This document shows positions 43,064 through 53,157 of a DNA stretch of 64,000 bases, one piece after another. The stretch spans positions 23,543 through 87,542 of the forward strand of contig UQXF01000001.1 in assembly GCA_900544905.1 (NCBI GenBank), in the 5' to 3' direction. Position 1 is the first letter of the stretch, and each line of letters begins with the position of its first letter. This stretch comes from an uncultured Clostridium sp. GTDB taxonomy: Bacteria; Bacillota; Clostridia; Lachnospirales; Lachnospiraceae. The position numbers and the translations under genes were made by a program. Below the pieces are notes generated by a model, which worked only from the letters and a program-made list of their open reading frames with translations, did not search any database and was not told the DNA's origin.

Positions 43064-45001
43064 TTAGAACAAATCTTTAAATTTATCGACAATTCCCTTT
43101 TTCTCTTCTTCCTCCTGCGTACTCTCCTCTTCTTCTACCTTAACCGCACCGCTCTGAATGACAAACTGAACCGAAGCTACATTTGTGTTCTTCTCTGACA
43201 CAAAGGATTTCACCTCATAATCCCCGCCAGTAAAAGAGTCTATCATGGTGTCAAGCTTATCATCAATTTCACCCTGTAATCCACTGGTCTCACTTCTAAA
43301 AGTTCCTGTCCCCTCCGACATGGACTGGGTGCCTTCATAAAGCTGGCTGGTACCTTTTACAAGGGTTACCGCACCTTCACAGATTTTGCTGTATCCGGTG
43401 GTAATCGTATTGACCGCTTCCGTATATTCCCCGATTCCGGAATCCAAAGCATCATAATTTTCTACCAACTGGTTGATGCCAGTCTTTAACGTGGTCATGT
43501 CTTTTGCCAGATTGCCAAGGGAATTTACCAGACCTTGAATATTCCCGTCAAATTCTTTATAACCTGCATTTAATTTTGCGGCTCCAGTCATCAGCTCCCC
43601 TGAATCCTTATCCAGACTTGCATCTATTCCGGATATTAAAGTATTACTTCCCTTAATATAAGCAGTATCTGCACTCAGCAGCTGCTGCGCCGTCTTTATG
43701 GCTGCCGTACTGCTGATATAACGTGCAATCTCACCCTGTCCCTGGTCACATACCGCTTTTGCCTCTGCATCTCCATTCCCGGCAAGCTCTGCCAGCTTTC
43801 CCGCAGCTGCACTTTCTCCACCGCTTGTATATGCACTGTATACCTTCTGCTGGGTACTGCTCAGGGAAAGGGCACCGGCAGCTGTGCCATGTTGTGCAGC
43901 AAACGCATTTATATCCGATATTCCTGCATTACTTAATTCGCTGTAATACGAGGAAATGGATGCATCCAGCTTCGTAAGTCCCTTTTCCAGCTCATCCAGT
44001 CCGTTTTTTATCTCCGTAGAAGATTTGCTTAAGGTACTTAACTGTTCCGTTGTAATCGTAACATCCTTCAAGGAAGTCTGTATCGTTTTTAAGGCTGTCT
44101 TCACTGCTGTTGAGCCCTTTGTCAGATTCCCTGATTTTTTGTTCAGCTTATTCAGTGCCGTATTTATGGTATTGATTCCCTCTTTTAAGGATTCTGCACC
44201 CTTGTTAACTGTTTTTGCACCCTCATTTAAATCAGCAGCCCCGTCATCTAACTCTGCCACTCCATCCTGAAGCTTACTAATTCTGTCTTCCAAATCCGAA
44301 GTATCCACATCCTCGTCGGACACATCCAGATTAAGCCTTACACCATTTATGGCAATTGCCTCCATCTCAAAATTCGTTACATCTGCAGCAACCTCAATAT
44401 CCTTGGATTTTCCCGGAAGAATGGTATAGGTCATCTGCTTGTCACTTCCCGCATTTGCCTCTGTCGCCCCATTGCAGACGATGTTTTCACAGGAATCTGT
44501 ATCCAGCTTTAAAGTCACCTGTAATGCATAATTATCAAAGAAGTCACTTTTACAATTCTTATTCTCGCTTACATGAATCGTAATCTTTAATGCACCGCTT
44601 TTCCCTGCAACCTCATCGGCACTCATGCTGATTCCGTCCAGCTGATAGGAAATATCAAAATCCCAGGGAATCTCCACATCCTTCATGACGCCTTCATAAT
44701 ACAGACGGTCCGCATTATTGGTAACCTTTACCACTCCGTTTTCATAGGTAATATCATCTTCTGTATTCATGCCATGCACTTCTTCATAATCCCCATAATC
44801 GGTAATCTCTTTCTCCGTAAAGATATTGACGGCATAAACACCCTCCACCTCTCCATTGCCTGCCAGATTTACATAGATAACCTCTTCTTTTCCATTTTCA
44901 GTTTCCTTTGCATAGGCAGCAGCCGGTACACTGGTACCTGCCAAAACTGCCGCTATAGTCAGGGCTGTTATTCTTGCTGCATTACTTTTTCTTCTAAACA
45001 T
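43064..45001 (-). CDS. Secreted coiled-coil (heptad-repeat) partner of the MMPL transporter
   Basis: The 645-residue protein has a signal peptide (ITALTIAAVLAGTSVPAAAYA), an N-terminal beta-rich domain (about 40-225) and a long helical part with repeated LxxGxxxLxxGxxxL/INxGA-type heptads (VAELDDGAADLNEGAKTVNK, GTSQLYEGTQSMSEGTGTFR), as in YhgE/Pip-like and phage-infection-type proteins. The C-terminus ends in a Glu-rich stretch and a short amphipathic helix (IVDKFKDLF) with no membrane anchor. Its start overlaps the 3' end of the MMPL gene by 34 nt, so they are coupled. I infer an extracytoplasmic adaptor that works with the transporter. Confidence 0.85.
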   Translation of the reverse strand: MFRRKSNAARITALTIAAVLAGTSVPAAAYAKETENGKEEVIYVNLAGNGEVEGVYAVNIFTEKEITDYGDYEEVHGMNTEDDITYENGVVKVTNNADRLYYEGVMKDVEIPWDFDISYQLDGISMSADEVAGKSGALKITIHVSENKNCKSDFFDNYALQVTLKLDTDSCENIVCNGATEANAGSDKQMTYTILPGKSKDIEVAADVTNFEMEAIAINGVRLNLDVSDEDVDTSDLEDRISKLQDGVAELDDGAADLNEGAKTVNKGAESLKEGINTINTALNKLNKKSGNLTKGSTAVKTALKTIQTSLKDVTITTEQLSTLSKSSTEIKNGLDELEKGLTKLDASISSYYSELSNAGISDINAFAAQHGTAAGALSLSSTQQKVYSAYTSGGESAAAGKLAELAGNGDAEAKAVCDQGQGEIARYISSTAAIKTAQQLLSADTAYIKGSNTLISGIDASLDKDSGELMTGAAKLNAGYKEFDGNIQGLVNSLGNLAKDMTTLKTGINQLVENYDALDSGIGEYTEAVNTITTGYSKICEGAVTLVKGTSQLYEGTQSMSEGTGTFRSETSGLQGEIDDKLDTMIDSFTGGDYEVKSFVSEKNTNVASVQFVIQSGAVKVEEEESTQEEEEKKGIVDKFKDLF

Positions 45002-47082
45002 AATCCATCATCCTTTCTATCTTTTTCATGATAAAACCGAAGTCCCATTGTCGTCTTTTCAATTAATCTGTCAAACAGATAAAGCAGTCCCGGTACTACA
45101 AATATTACAATAATCAGGGAGCATATGGTTCCCCGTCCAAGCAGAATACCAAGCTGTGCCAGCAAACCGTGGGAAGTCATCTTCCCCAGGAAAAATCCCA
45201 CTGCAGTCAGTGCCGTACCGGAGGTCAGAATGGACACCATAACACTGGAAACCGTATTGACAACCGCATCTGCTTTTCCGGATTCCTGACGGTATTCCAG
45301 ATAACGGTCCGTCATCAGGATTGCATAATCTACCGTAGCACCTAACTGAATGGAACTGATAATCAGATAAGCAATGTAGAATAAAGGACTGTCTACATAG
45401 TATGGAACGGACAAATTCAGCCAGATTGCCGTCTCGATTGCCAGCACAAGAAATACCGGTAATGATACTGATTTTAAAGACAGCAGCAATACGATAAACA
45501 CTGCACCGATTGCAATCAGATTTACCCGTATCATATCTGCGGTTACCGTATCCATCAAATCATAGGTACTGACGGTGGCACCGGCAAGGTAATACATATC
45601 CGGATAATATTCATTTGCAGTATTCCTCATCTGTTCTACCACAGAAAATGCTTCCTCACCTTCATAATCGGTTTCCACCGTAATTACCATACGGCTGTAA
45701 TGGTCACTGATTAACTTACTCAAAATTTCTTCATCCACATATTCTGTAGGAACCTCCGCTCCCGCCTGGTCCACATAGGAAATAATAGAGGATACCTGCG
45801 GTATCTTCTTTAGCTCGGCAGAAAGCTCTTCTTCCTTTGCAAAATCCCCCTTTGGCACCATCAGCACATAGGAATTGGATTTTCCAAACACCTTTTCAAT
45901 TACTGCTGTATCCTTTCCAAGCTGCGTGTCACTTCCAAAAATGTGACTGGAACCATAATAGTAACTGTTATGCACAGAAGACAGATATGCCGGAATAATC
46001 AATATAGCAAAAAGGATTGTGAAAGGAATCATGCACTTTTTTACTGCTTTACTAAAGCCTTTAAAGGATGGCATAAAGCTTCTATGGGAAGTTTTTACAA
46101 TCAACGGATAACAATATAAAATCAATCCCGGTGCCAGAACAAATACAACAATCAGGCTCAAGGCGATTCCCTTTGCCAGAGCCAGACCCAAATCCGGTCC
46201 AATCCGGAACCGCATCAATGCCAGAGCTAAAAATCCGATTACCGTTGTCAACCCGCTGGATAAAATGGAGCTTAAGGACTTGCACAGTGCCTGCACCATT
46301 GCCTCTTCCGGATTATCTATCTCCTTCCTTAATTCCTTAAAGCGGTGCAGTAGAAATACGGAATAATCCAATGATACCGCAAGCTGCAGAATATTTCCGG
46401 CGGCATTGGTCACAAAAGAGATTTCGCCAAAAATCAGATTGGTGCCCGCATTGATAACAACCGCAATTCCGATAGATGCCAACAGTACAACCGGCTCAAA
46501 CCATGAGGTTGTGGTCAGAAGCAAAATAAATAATACGAAGGGCACAGCAACTTTGACAATTCTACTGATTTCCTCTGTGGTAGAAGTGGTCGCCACCGCA
46601 GTATCCACCGCTGTGCCGGTCATGGCATTGTCATCACCGATTAACTCCCGGATTGCATTCACTGCCTCTACCGTTTTCTCTTCCTCCACCGTCACCGAAT
46701 ACAGTGCGGTGCCATCCTTATAATAATCCTCTACGGTATCCTCATCCATCATTTCAAGGGGAATCGTGATATCTGCCGCATCGTCCAGCCATGTGACCTC
46801 GCTGACTCCGTCTATTTTTTCAAGCGCTTCCTTTTGTTTTAATGCCTGGGCTAATGTAACATCCCTGACCATAACCCGGGCGTTGGGAATCCCACTTCCA
46901 AATTCCTCTTCCATTTTATCCAAAGACACAGTGGAAGCCGTATCCTCCGGAAGATAATCATTCATGTCATAATTGACTGATACGAGAGTCTGCAGGAAGG
47001 CACAAATTACGGCACCGATTAAAAAAAACACTGTAACGGGTTTTCTGTGCTTCACTACACCTCTGAAAAATTTCTCTTTCAT
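44968..47082 (-). CDS. MMPL/RND-family transporter
   Basis: The 704-residue protein has the RND layout: one helix, a large outer loop, five helices, then the same again, ending in a charged tail. Blocks include VSVNYDMNDYLPED, NAAGNILQLAVSLDYSVFLLHRF-type helix 4 with the conserved Asp-Tyr, and QLGATVDYAILMTDRYLEYR in the second half. The family moves lipids, siderophores or drugs using the proton gradient. It is the first gene of a two-gene operon, divergent from a TetR regulator. Confidence 0.92.
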   Translation of the reverse strand: MKEKFFRGVVKHRKPVTVFFLIGAVICAFLQTLVSVNYDMNDYLPEDTASTVSLDKMEEEFGSGIPNARVMVRDVTLAQALKQKEALEKIDGVSEVTWLDDAADITIPLEMMDEDTVEDYYKDGTALYSVTVEEEKTVEAVNAIRELIGDDNAMTGTAVDTAVATTSTTEEISRIVKVAVPFVLFILLLTTTSWFEPVVLLASIGIAVVINAGTNLIFGEISFVTNAAGNILQLAVSLDYSVFLLHRFKELRKEIDNPEEAMVQALCKSLSSILSSGLTTVIGFLALALMRFRIGPDLGLALAKGIALSLIVVFVLAPGLILYCYPLIVKTSHRSFMPSFKGFSKAVKKCMIPFTILFAILIIPAYLSSVHNSYYYGSSHIFGSDTQLGKDTAVIEKVFGKSNSYVLMVPKGDFAKEEELSAELKKIPQVSSIISYVDQAGAEVPTEYVDEEILSKLISDHYSRMVITVETDYEGEEAFSVVEQMRNTANEYYPDMYYLAGATVSTYDLMDTVTADMIRVNLIAIGAVFIVLLLSLKSVSLPVFLVLAIETAIWLNLSVPYYVDSPLFYIAYLIISSIQLGATVDYAILMTDRYLEYRQESGKADAVVNTVSSVMVSILTSGTALTAVGFFLGKMTSHGLLAQLGILLGRGTICSLIIVIFVVPGLLYLFDRLIEKTTMGLRFYHEKDRKDDGLCLEEKVMQQE

Positions 47083-47103
47083 TTATGAACACTCCAATCA
47101 TTT

Positions 47104-47120
47104 ATCAACATATTGTTGAT
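47104..47120. promoter_or_regulatory. Palindromic operator for the TetR regulator
   Basis: ATCAACATATTGTTGAT is a perfect 17-bp palindrome between the mmpL promoter and its start codon, in the tetR-mmpL divergent region. A repressor bound here would block the operon. Confidence 0.7.
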
Positions 47121-47136
47121 TTTTATTTTCGCTTCG

Positions 47137-47165
47137 ATTATAATGAATTCAACAACATACATCAA
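47137..47165 (-). promoter_or_regulatory. mmpL promoter
   Basis: On the - strand TTGATG (47165-47160), 17-base spacer, perfect TATAAT (47142-47137). The palindrome at 47104-47120 lies just downstream. Confidence 0.7.
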
Positions 47166-47342
47166 TAAACAATATTTTTTTTAGCGTCCCTAAATAAACA
47201 TTTTTTCAAGGAAGTGTTCATCTTCACACAAATAACACAACTTTTATAATATACATATGTTTTACATGTACTTTTAGCTTTACAGCATACATCACAAACA
47301 CATTGCGATACCACATCTACACAATATCAGGAGGAAAATGTT

Positions 47343-47915
47343 ATGGAAAAAAACCAGGACCGCCGTATTCGTAAAACAAAGCTTGCCCTAAAAAATGGCT
47401 TATTGGAATTGATGTCCCAGAAAAATTTGAAAGAAATTTCTATCCGGGAATTAACAGAAAAGGTAGATTTAAACAGAGGAACCCTTTACCTGCACTATAA
47501 AGATATTTTTGATTTGTTAGAGGAAATCGAGGAAGAATCCTTTACAGAATTCCGAAAAATTGTAAGTTCCTACCCTACCGGAAGCCTGAACGGCAACCCA
47601 TTTCCACTTCTGAAAGATATTTTTACTTTTATAAAAGAAAACGCTCCCCTGGTCACAGTCATGCTGGGCTCCACCGGCGACCCGGCATTTGTAAACCGTT
47701 TAAAGAAACTAATCTGGGAAAGCTGTTTTGAGCACTGGCAGTTTCCGTTAAACAAAAATAAAACAAAGGAGCTTCAATATTTCTACAACTATACGCTGGG
47801 AGGCTGTATCGGAATCATTGAAACCTGGTTACAGAACAATTTAAAGGATACACCAGAAGAACTGGCAGGCCTGACAAAGAATATTATAATGAATGGTGTG
47901 GCGGTATTAAAATAA
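47343..47915 (+). CDS. TetR/AcrR-family regulator
   Basis: The 190-residue protein has a TetR N-terminal HTH (RRIRKTKLALKNGLLELMSQ, ISIRELTEKVDLNRGTLYLH) and a DhaS-like C-terminal domain (LGGCIGIIETWLQNN). A GGAGGAAAATGTT ribosome site precedes it. It is divergent from mmpL and most likely represses that operon through the palindrome at 47104. The inducer is probably a substrate of the transporter. Confidence 0.93.
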   Translation: MEKNQDRRIRKTKLALKNGLLELMSQKNLKEISIRELTEKVDLNRGTLYLHYKDIFDLLEEIEEESFTEFRKIVSSYPTGSLNGNPFPLLKDIFTFIKENAPLVTVMLGSTGDPAFVNRLKKLIWESCFEHWQFPLNKNKTKELQYFYNYTLGGCIGIIETWLQNNLKDTPEELAGLTKNIIMNGVAVLK

Positions 47916-47927
47916 CACCGCCACACC
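47895..47927 (+). terminator. Hairpin at the tetR 3' end
   Basis: GGTGTGGCGGT (47895-47905) pairs perfectly with ACCGCCACACC (47917-47927), the stem spanning the tetR stop codon. No long T run follows, so termination strength is uncertain; the next gene is convergent. Confidence 0.6.
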
Positions 47928-47967
47928 TGTTCCATATTTATTTGATAACCGGAAAATTACGGGAAGC

Positions 47968-49344
47968 TTATTCATTTTCAACCGCCGTTTCTTCAAAATG
48001 CAGAAAATATTTCCGATAGGTTACAATAAACAAAACCACCGCCAATGCCGCCGCAAGATAATCTGTTACCGGCTGCGCCAAAGCCACCAGCCTTGCAGAA
48101 TCAAAAATCCGGGTAAACAGAAACAGAATCGGCATATACAAAAGTCCCTGCCTGCTGATAGAAAGAATCAGGGATGGCACTGCGGCACCGGTAGACTGGA
48201 TGGCGTTAATCATCACAAATAAAATTCCGATAACCGGTCCCGACAATATATAAATTCTTGAAAACTGCATTCCATAGGTAAAAGCGTCCGCATTGTCCAA
48301 AAATGCCGTGACAAGAGGCCCGGCAAAGCAGTAACAGATTACCGTCATAACCAGGCTGAGCCCAAATGCCAGACATAAGGAAAATTTAAGCACTGCCATA
48401 TACCGCTTTTTATTCCTGGCTCCAAAGCAGAAGCCTAATAACGGCTGGATGCCGGTTCCGAGACCAATCAGCAGCATAACCACAATCATATTTACCTTCA
48501 TGGCAACTCCAAGACCAGCCACAGCCATATCCCCATAGCCTGCCATAACCTTATTGATGAGAATATTGGAAACACTCATCAAAATACTATTAAGGGATGC
48601 CGGAATCCCAATCGCCATTACTCCGGTTGCAATCCGCTCGGAAGCCTTGTAATCCTTTAATTTGATGGACAGCATACTCCGCCTGGATACCAGATGGCTG
48701 ATATAAAATACCGCCGAAAATACATTTCCAATTACCGTTGCCACAGCGGCACCTGCCACATTCCATCCAAAGCCCAGAATCATAACCGGGTCTAACACGA
48801 TATTCATCAGATTTCCAATAATCATGCCGCTCATGGCAGTCTTGGCACGTCCTTCGGAACGGATAATGTTGCTAAAGGCATTGCTGACAATCAGAAACGG
48901 AATTCCCAATGCCACAATATTTAAATACTGCGCCGCATACTCTATCGTATCATCACTGGCACCCACCAGCCTGCAAAGCGGTTCCACAAAAATCCAAATC
49001 AACACCATGGCAATCACACCAATGGTAAGTCCGGTCCAGAAACAGAAGGAGGAGGTTTTCCTTGCCTTATCCTCCCTTCCCTCTCCCAGCATTCTGGAAA
49101 TCAGTGAAGTACCGCCAATTCCAAATAACATTCCCACCGCCATAAAGATTAAAAATACCGGCGTTGCGATGGACACCGCCGCCACCATATATGCATTTTT
49201 TGTCTGTCCTATAAAAAAGGTATCTGCCAGATTATACAGCAGTACCATAATCATACTGATAATGGACGGAACAATGTTGCTGATAACCGCCTTTGGCACC
49301 GGCGCATTCTGAAAAATCTCTATTGTCTTATCCTTCTTATCCAT
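47968..49344 (-). CDS. MATE-family efflux transporter
   Basis: The 458-residue protein has twelve membrane helices in two bundles and MATE blocks: PSIISMIMVLLYNLADTFFI, GIGGTSLISRMLGEGRED and the matching second-half GFCFGARNKKRYM. The family expels drugs and cations with a Na+ or H+ gradient. The start at 49344 follows AGAGGAAC; the longer TTG/ATG frame to 49371 has none. It has no adjacent regulator on its strand. Confidence 0.93.
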   Translation of the reverse strand: MDKKDKTIEIFQNAPVPKAVISNIVPSIISMIMVLLYNLADTFFIGQTKNAYMVAAVSIATPVFLIFMAVGMLFGIGGTSLISRMLGEGREDKARKTSSFCFWTGLTIGVIAMVLIWIFVEPLCRLVGASDDTIEYAAQYLNIVALGIPFLIVSNAFSNIIRSEGRAKTAMSGMIIGNLMNIVLDPVMILGFGWNVAGAAVATVIGNVFSAVFYISHLVSRRSMLSIKLKDYKASERIATGVMAIGIPASLNSILMSVSNILINKVMAGYGDMAVAGLGVAMKVNMIVVMLLIGLGTGIQPLLGFCFGARNKKRYMAVLKFSLCLAFGLSLVMTVICYCFAGPLVTAFLDNADAFTYGMQFSRIYILSGPVIGILFVMINAIQSTGAAVPSLILSISRQGLLYMPILFLFTRIFDSARLVALAQPVTDYLAAALAVVLFIVTYRKYFLHFEETAVENE

Positions 49345-49451
49345 ATCTAGTTCCTCTCTTCCCTTTGTCACAACTCAGCTGCACATTTTTTCAATATTTC
49401 CTGCTTCATAACCCCGCCTGCCATACACTATACACCGCTTTGAAATATCAT

Positions 49452-51386
49452 TTATGCTGTCTTTCCCGTATACAGCTGGTAATATTTTCCCTTCTGCTCA
49501 AGCAGCTCCTCATGGGTACCTTTTTCAATAATCCTGCCATGCTCCAGAACAATGATGCAGTCACTGTTCCGGACGGTGGACAATCTATGGGCAATCACAA
49601 AGGTGGTTCTTCCCTCCATCAGTTTATCCATACCGTCCTGTACCAGACGCTCGGTACGGGTATCAATGGAGGAGGTCGCCTCATCCAAAATCAGCGCCGG
49701 AGGATTGGCAATGGCAGCCCTGGCAATGGCAAGAAGCTGTCTCTGTCCCTGGCTTAAGTTTGCCCCGTCTCCGGTCAGCACTGTATCGTAGCCCTGTGGC
49801 AGATGCTTGATAAAATTATGGGCATTGGCAAGCTTGGCTGCTGCCACCACCTCCTCATCTGTCGCATCCAGATTGCCGTAACGGATATTCTCCCTTACCG
49901 TATCGGTAAACAAATGGGTATCCTGCAGTACAATTCCCAGAGAATGGCGTAAATCCGCCTTTTTAATCTTATTTACATTGATTCCGTCATAACGGATTTT
50001 TCCATCCTGTATGTCATAGAACCGGTTAATCAGGTTTGTAATCGTAGTCTTACCTGCTCCGGTGGAGCCCACAAAGGCAATCTTCTGTCCCGGTTTTGCA
50101 TAGAGCCGCACATCATGTAACACCATTTTGCTGTCGTCATATCCAAAATCCACTCCGTCAAATACAATGCCTCCCTGAAGCGGCTCATAGGTCACGCTTC
50201 CGTCTGCCTGATGCTCATGCTTCCATGCCCATTTACCGGTATATTTCTTATCACTTTCCGTCAGTTCTCCGTTCTTTTCTTCCGCTACCACCAGCTTCAC
50301 ATAACCGTCATCTACCTCCGGCTCCTCGTCCAGTAAACGGAACACCCGGTCTGCACCGGCAAGTGCCATGACAATAGAATTCAACTGCATGCTAATCTGG
50401 TTGATTGGCATATTAAAGCTCTTATTAAAGGACAGGAAGCTGGCAAGGGTTCCAAGGGTTAAGCCGCCAATTCCCGATAAAGCCATCAAGCCGCCTACAA
50501 TGGTACATACCACATAGCTAAGATTTCCGAGCTGGGCATTAATCGGACCTAATATATTGGCAAATTTGTTTGCCTGATAGGCGCTTTCAAATAACTGGTC
50601 ATTTAACACATTAAAATCCTTAATACTTTCTTCCTCATGACAGAATACCTTAACCACCTTCTGTCCGGACATCATTTCTTCAATATAACCATTCACAGCA
50701 CCAATATCCTTTTGCTGCTCCATGAAATATTTTCCGGACTTGCCGGATACTTTCCTGGTGACTACCAGCATAATACCAACCATAACCATTGTAACTGCGG
50801 TCAGTGGAATGTTTAACCGAATCATGCAGACCAGCACCGTTATAATCGTAATTCCACTGTTTAACAGCTGGGGCATACTCTGGGAAATAACCTGCCTCAA
50901 AGTGTCTACGTCATTGGTATATACCGACATGATATCTCCATGGGCATGGGTATCAAAATATTTGATTGGCAGTCCCTCCATATGGGTAAACAGCTCATTT
51001 CTTAAATTTCTCAGGGTGCCCTGGGTAACATTTACCATAAGCCGGTTATAAAGCCATGACGCAAACACACCTAATGCATAGAAGCCTGCCACTCTTCCAA
51101 TTGCTCCTGCAAGACCGGAAAAATCCGGATTCTCACTGCCTAACAGCGGTGTAATATAACCGTCAATCAATGTCTGCATAAACATGGTTCCCTGGGCATT
51201 GCAGATTACACTTAAAAAGATACAGATTACCACGGTAATAATGTGAAACTTATAATATTTCATAATATAGCCGCCTAAGCGGCCTAAAACCTTACCGGGA
51301 TTTTTTACTGCCGGCTTCTGTCCTCTTGGGACTCCTCCGCCCGGTCCTTTAACCGGCTTTCCCTGCATATTACTATTTTCTCCCAT
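49452..51386 (-). CDS. Heterodimeric ABC exporter subunit 2, consensus ATP site
   Basis: The 644-residue half-transporter has six membrane helices (about 40-340), a linker with an inserted segment before the ATPase domain (about 365-400) and a nucleotide-binding domain with GSTGAGKTTITNLI, LSQGQRQLLAIARAA and ALILDEATSSID, the catalytic Glu present. The start codon shares one base with the stop of the first subunit (TGATG). Together the two form a multidrug or lipid exporter of the BmrCD/TM287-288 type. Confidence 0.94.
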   Translation of the reverse strand: MGENSNMQGKPVKGPGGGVPRGQKPAVKNPGKVLGRLGGYIMKYYKFHIITVVICIFLSVICNAQGTMFMQTLIDGYITPLLGSENPDFSGLAGAIGRVAGFYALGVFASWLYNRLMVNVTQGTLRNLRNELFTHMEGLPIKYFDTHAHGDIMSVYTNDVDTLRQVISQSMPQLLNSGITIITVLVCMIRLNIPLTAVTMVMVGIMLVVTRKVSGKSGKYFMEQQKDIGAVNGYIEEMMSGQKVVKVFCHEEESIKDFNVLNDQLFESAYQANKFANILGPINAQLGNLSYVVCTIVGGLMALSGIGGLTLGTLASFLSFNKSFNMPINQISMQLNSIVMALAGADRVFRLLDEEPEVDDGYVKLVVAEEKNGELTESDKKYTGKWAWKHEHQADGSVTYEPLQGGIVFDGVDFGYDDSKMVLHDVRLYAKPGQKIAFVGSTGAGKTTITNLINRFYDIQDGKIRYDGINVNKIKKADLRHSLGIVLQDTHLFTDTVRENIRYGNLDATDEEVVAAAKLANAHNFIKHLPQGYDTVLTGDGANLSQGQRQLLAIARAAIANPPALILDEATSSIDTRTERLVQDGMDKLMEGRTTFVIAHRLSTVRNSDCIIVLEHGRIIEKGTHEELLEQKGKYYQLYTGKTA

Positions 51387-53152
51387 CAGGCAGCACCTCC
51401 TTCATCGAAGTCACCATTTCCACTGGTCTGGGACTCATAAATATCCTTATAAATTTCGTTATTTGCAAGTAATTCCTCATGGGTACCAAATCCGTTCACC
51501 TCGCCGTCCTCCATGACAAGAATACGGTCTGCATGCTCCACACTGGATATTCTCTGGGCAATGATAATCTTTGTGGTGCCCGGAATTTCCTCCTTAAATG
51601 CCTTTCGGATTCTCGCATCCGTGGCAGTATCCACGGCACTGGTGGAATCATCCAGTATCAGTATCTTCGGCTTTTTCAGTAACGCTCTTGCGATACAGAT
51701 TCTCTGCTTCTGCCCGCCGGATACATTGGTTCCCCCCTGTTCTATATAAGTGTCGTAGCCATCCGGAAAGCTCTCGATGAAATCATCTGCACAGGCAAGC
51801 TTACAGGCATGAATACACTCCTCTCTTGAGGCATTCTGGTCTCCCCATCTTAAGTTATCCAAAATGGTTCCGGAGAACAGTACATTTTTCTGTAATACTA
51901 CTGCCACCTGATTCCGAAGCGTCTCCAAATCATAGGAGCGGACATCCTTGCCCCCTACCTTAACGCAGCCCTCTGATACATCATAGATACGGCTTATCAG
52001 ATTTGCCAGCGAGGTCTTGGAGCTGCCCGTACCTCCGATAATTCCAATCGTCTCACCGGAATGAATCTCTAAATTAATATCCTTAAGCACCCATTCCTCT
52101 GCATTTTCATGATAACTGAAATTCACATGCTCAAAGGAAATGCTGCCATCCGTCACCTCCATATCCGGCTGTTCCGGATTGTTCAGCGTACTCTTCTCAT
52201 TTAATACCTCTGCGATACGCTTTGCACTGGCAGTACTCATGGAAATCATGACAAATACCATGGAAAGCATCATCAAGCTCATTAAAATATTCATGCAATA
52301 GGTAAACAAACTCATCAATTCGCCGGTAGCAAGCTCCGAGCTCACAATCATTTTTGCACCCATCCAGGAAATCAACAGGATACAGGTATACACCGTCGCC
52401 ATCATAACCGGAGAATTTAAAGCCGTAATTGATTCTGCCTTTACAAACATGTTATAGAGGCTGTTACTTGCCTTTGTAAAACGCGCTCTCTCATAATCCT
52501 CCCTCACAAATGCCTTTACTACACGGATAGCGGACACATTTTCCTGTACGCTCTCATTTAAGTCATCATACTTCGGAAAAACCTGGTTAAAATACCTGGT
52601 TGCAAAATAGATAATCAGCGCTAAAATGCACCCAAGAATCAGTACCGCTGCAAGATAAATAGACGCCAGCCTTGCACTGATAAAAAAGGACATACACATG
52701 GCACAAATCATACTGAAAAGAGCCCGGATACACATACGCAATATCATCTGGTATGCGTTTTGAATATTCGTTACATCCGTGGTCATACGGGTTACCAGAC
52801 CTGCCGTTGAAAACTTGTCAATATTGGCAAAGGAAAAGGTCTGGATATTCTCATACATTCCTTTTCTTAAATTTCTGGCAAATCCTGCCGAAGCACGGGC
52901 GCCATACTTACCGCCTAAAATTCCGGCTGTCAGGCCGATGGCTGCGGCAATCACCATATAAAATCCCATTTTATAAATATGGTTAATATCTCCCGCTTCC
53001 ACACCATCATCGATGATAGACGCCATCATCAACGGAATAATCATTTCCATTATGACCTCTAAAACCATGAAGCATGGTGTAAGAATGGAATCCTTCCGAA
53101 ATTCCTTTAGTTGTTTCATTAATGTTTTTAGCATGCTGTCACTCCTTTTCAA
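51386..53152 (-). CDS. Heterodimeric ABC exporter subunit 1, degenerate ATP site
   Basis: The 588-residue half-transporter has six membrane helices and an ATPase domain with GGTGSSKTSLANLISR, NVSGGQKQRICIARA and ILILDDSTSAVD. Walker B ends in Asp where the catalytic Glu is expected, the mark of the non-hydrolysing site in heterodimeric exporters; its partner keeps Glu. It follows marR by 5 nt and precedes subunit 2 with a one-base overlap. Confidence 0.94.
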   Translation of the reverse strand: MKRSDSMLKTLMKQLKEFRKDSILTPCFMVLEVIMEMIIPLMMASIIDDGVEAGDINHIYKMGFYMVIAAAIGLTAGILGGKYGARASAGFARNLRKGMYENIQTFSFANIDKFSTAGLVTRMTTDVTNIQNAYQMILRMCIRALFSMICAMCMSFFISARLASIYLAAVLILGCILALIIYFATRYFNQVFPKYDDLNESVQENVSAIRVVKAFVREDYERARFTKASNSLYNMFVKAESITALNSPVMMATVYTCILLISWMGAKMIVSSELATGELMSLFTYCMNILMSLMMLSMVFVMISMSTASAKRIAEVLNEKSTLNNPEQPDMEVTDGSISFEHVNFSYHENAEEWVLKDINLEIHSGETIGIIGGTGSSKTSLANLISRIYDVSEGCVKVGGKDVRSYDLETLRNQVAVVLQKNVLFSGTILDNLRWGDQNASREECIHACKLACADDFIESFPDGYDTYIEQGGTNVSGGQKQRICIARALLKKPKILILDDSTSAVDTATDARIRKAFKEEIPGTTKIIIAQRISSVEHADRILVMEDGEVNGFGTHEELLANNEIYKDIYESQTSGNGDFDEGGAA

Positions 53153-53157
53153 CTACT

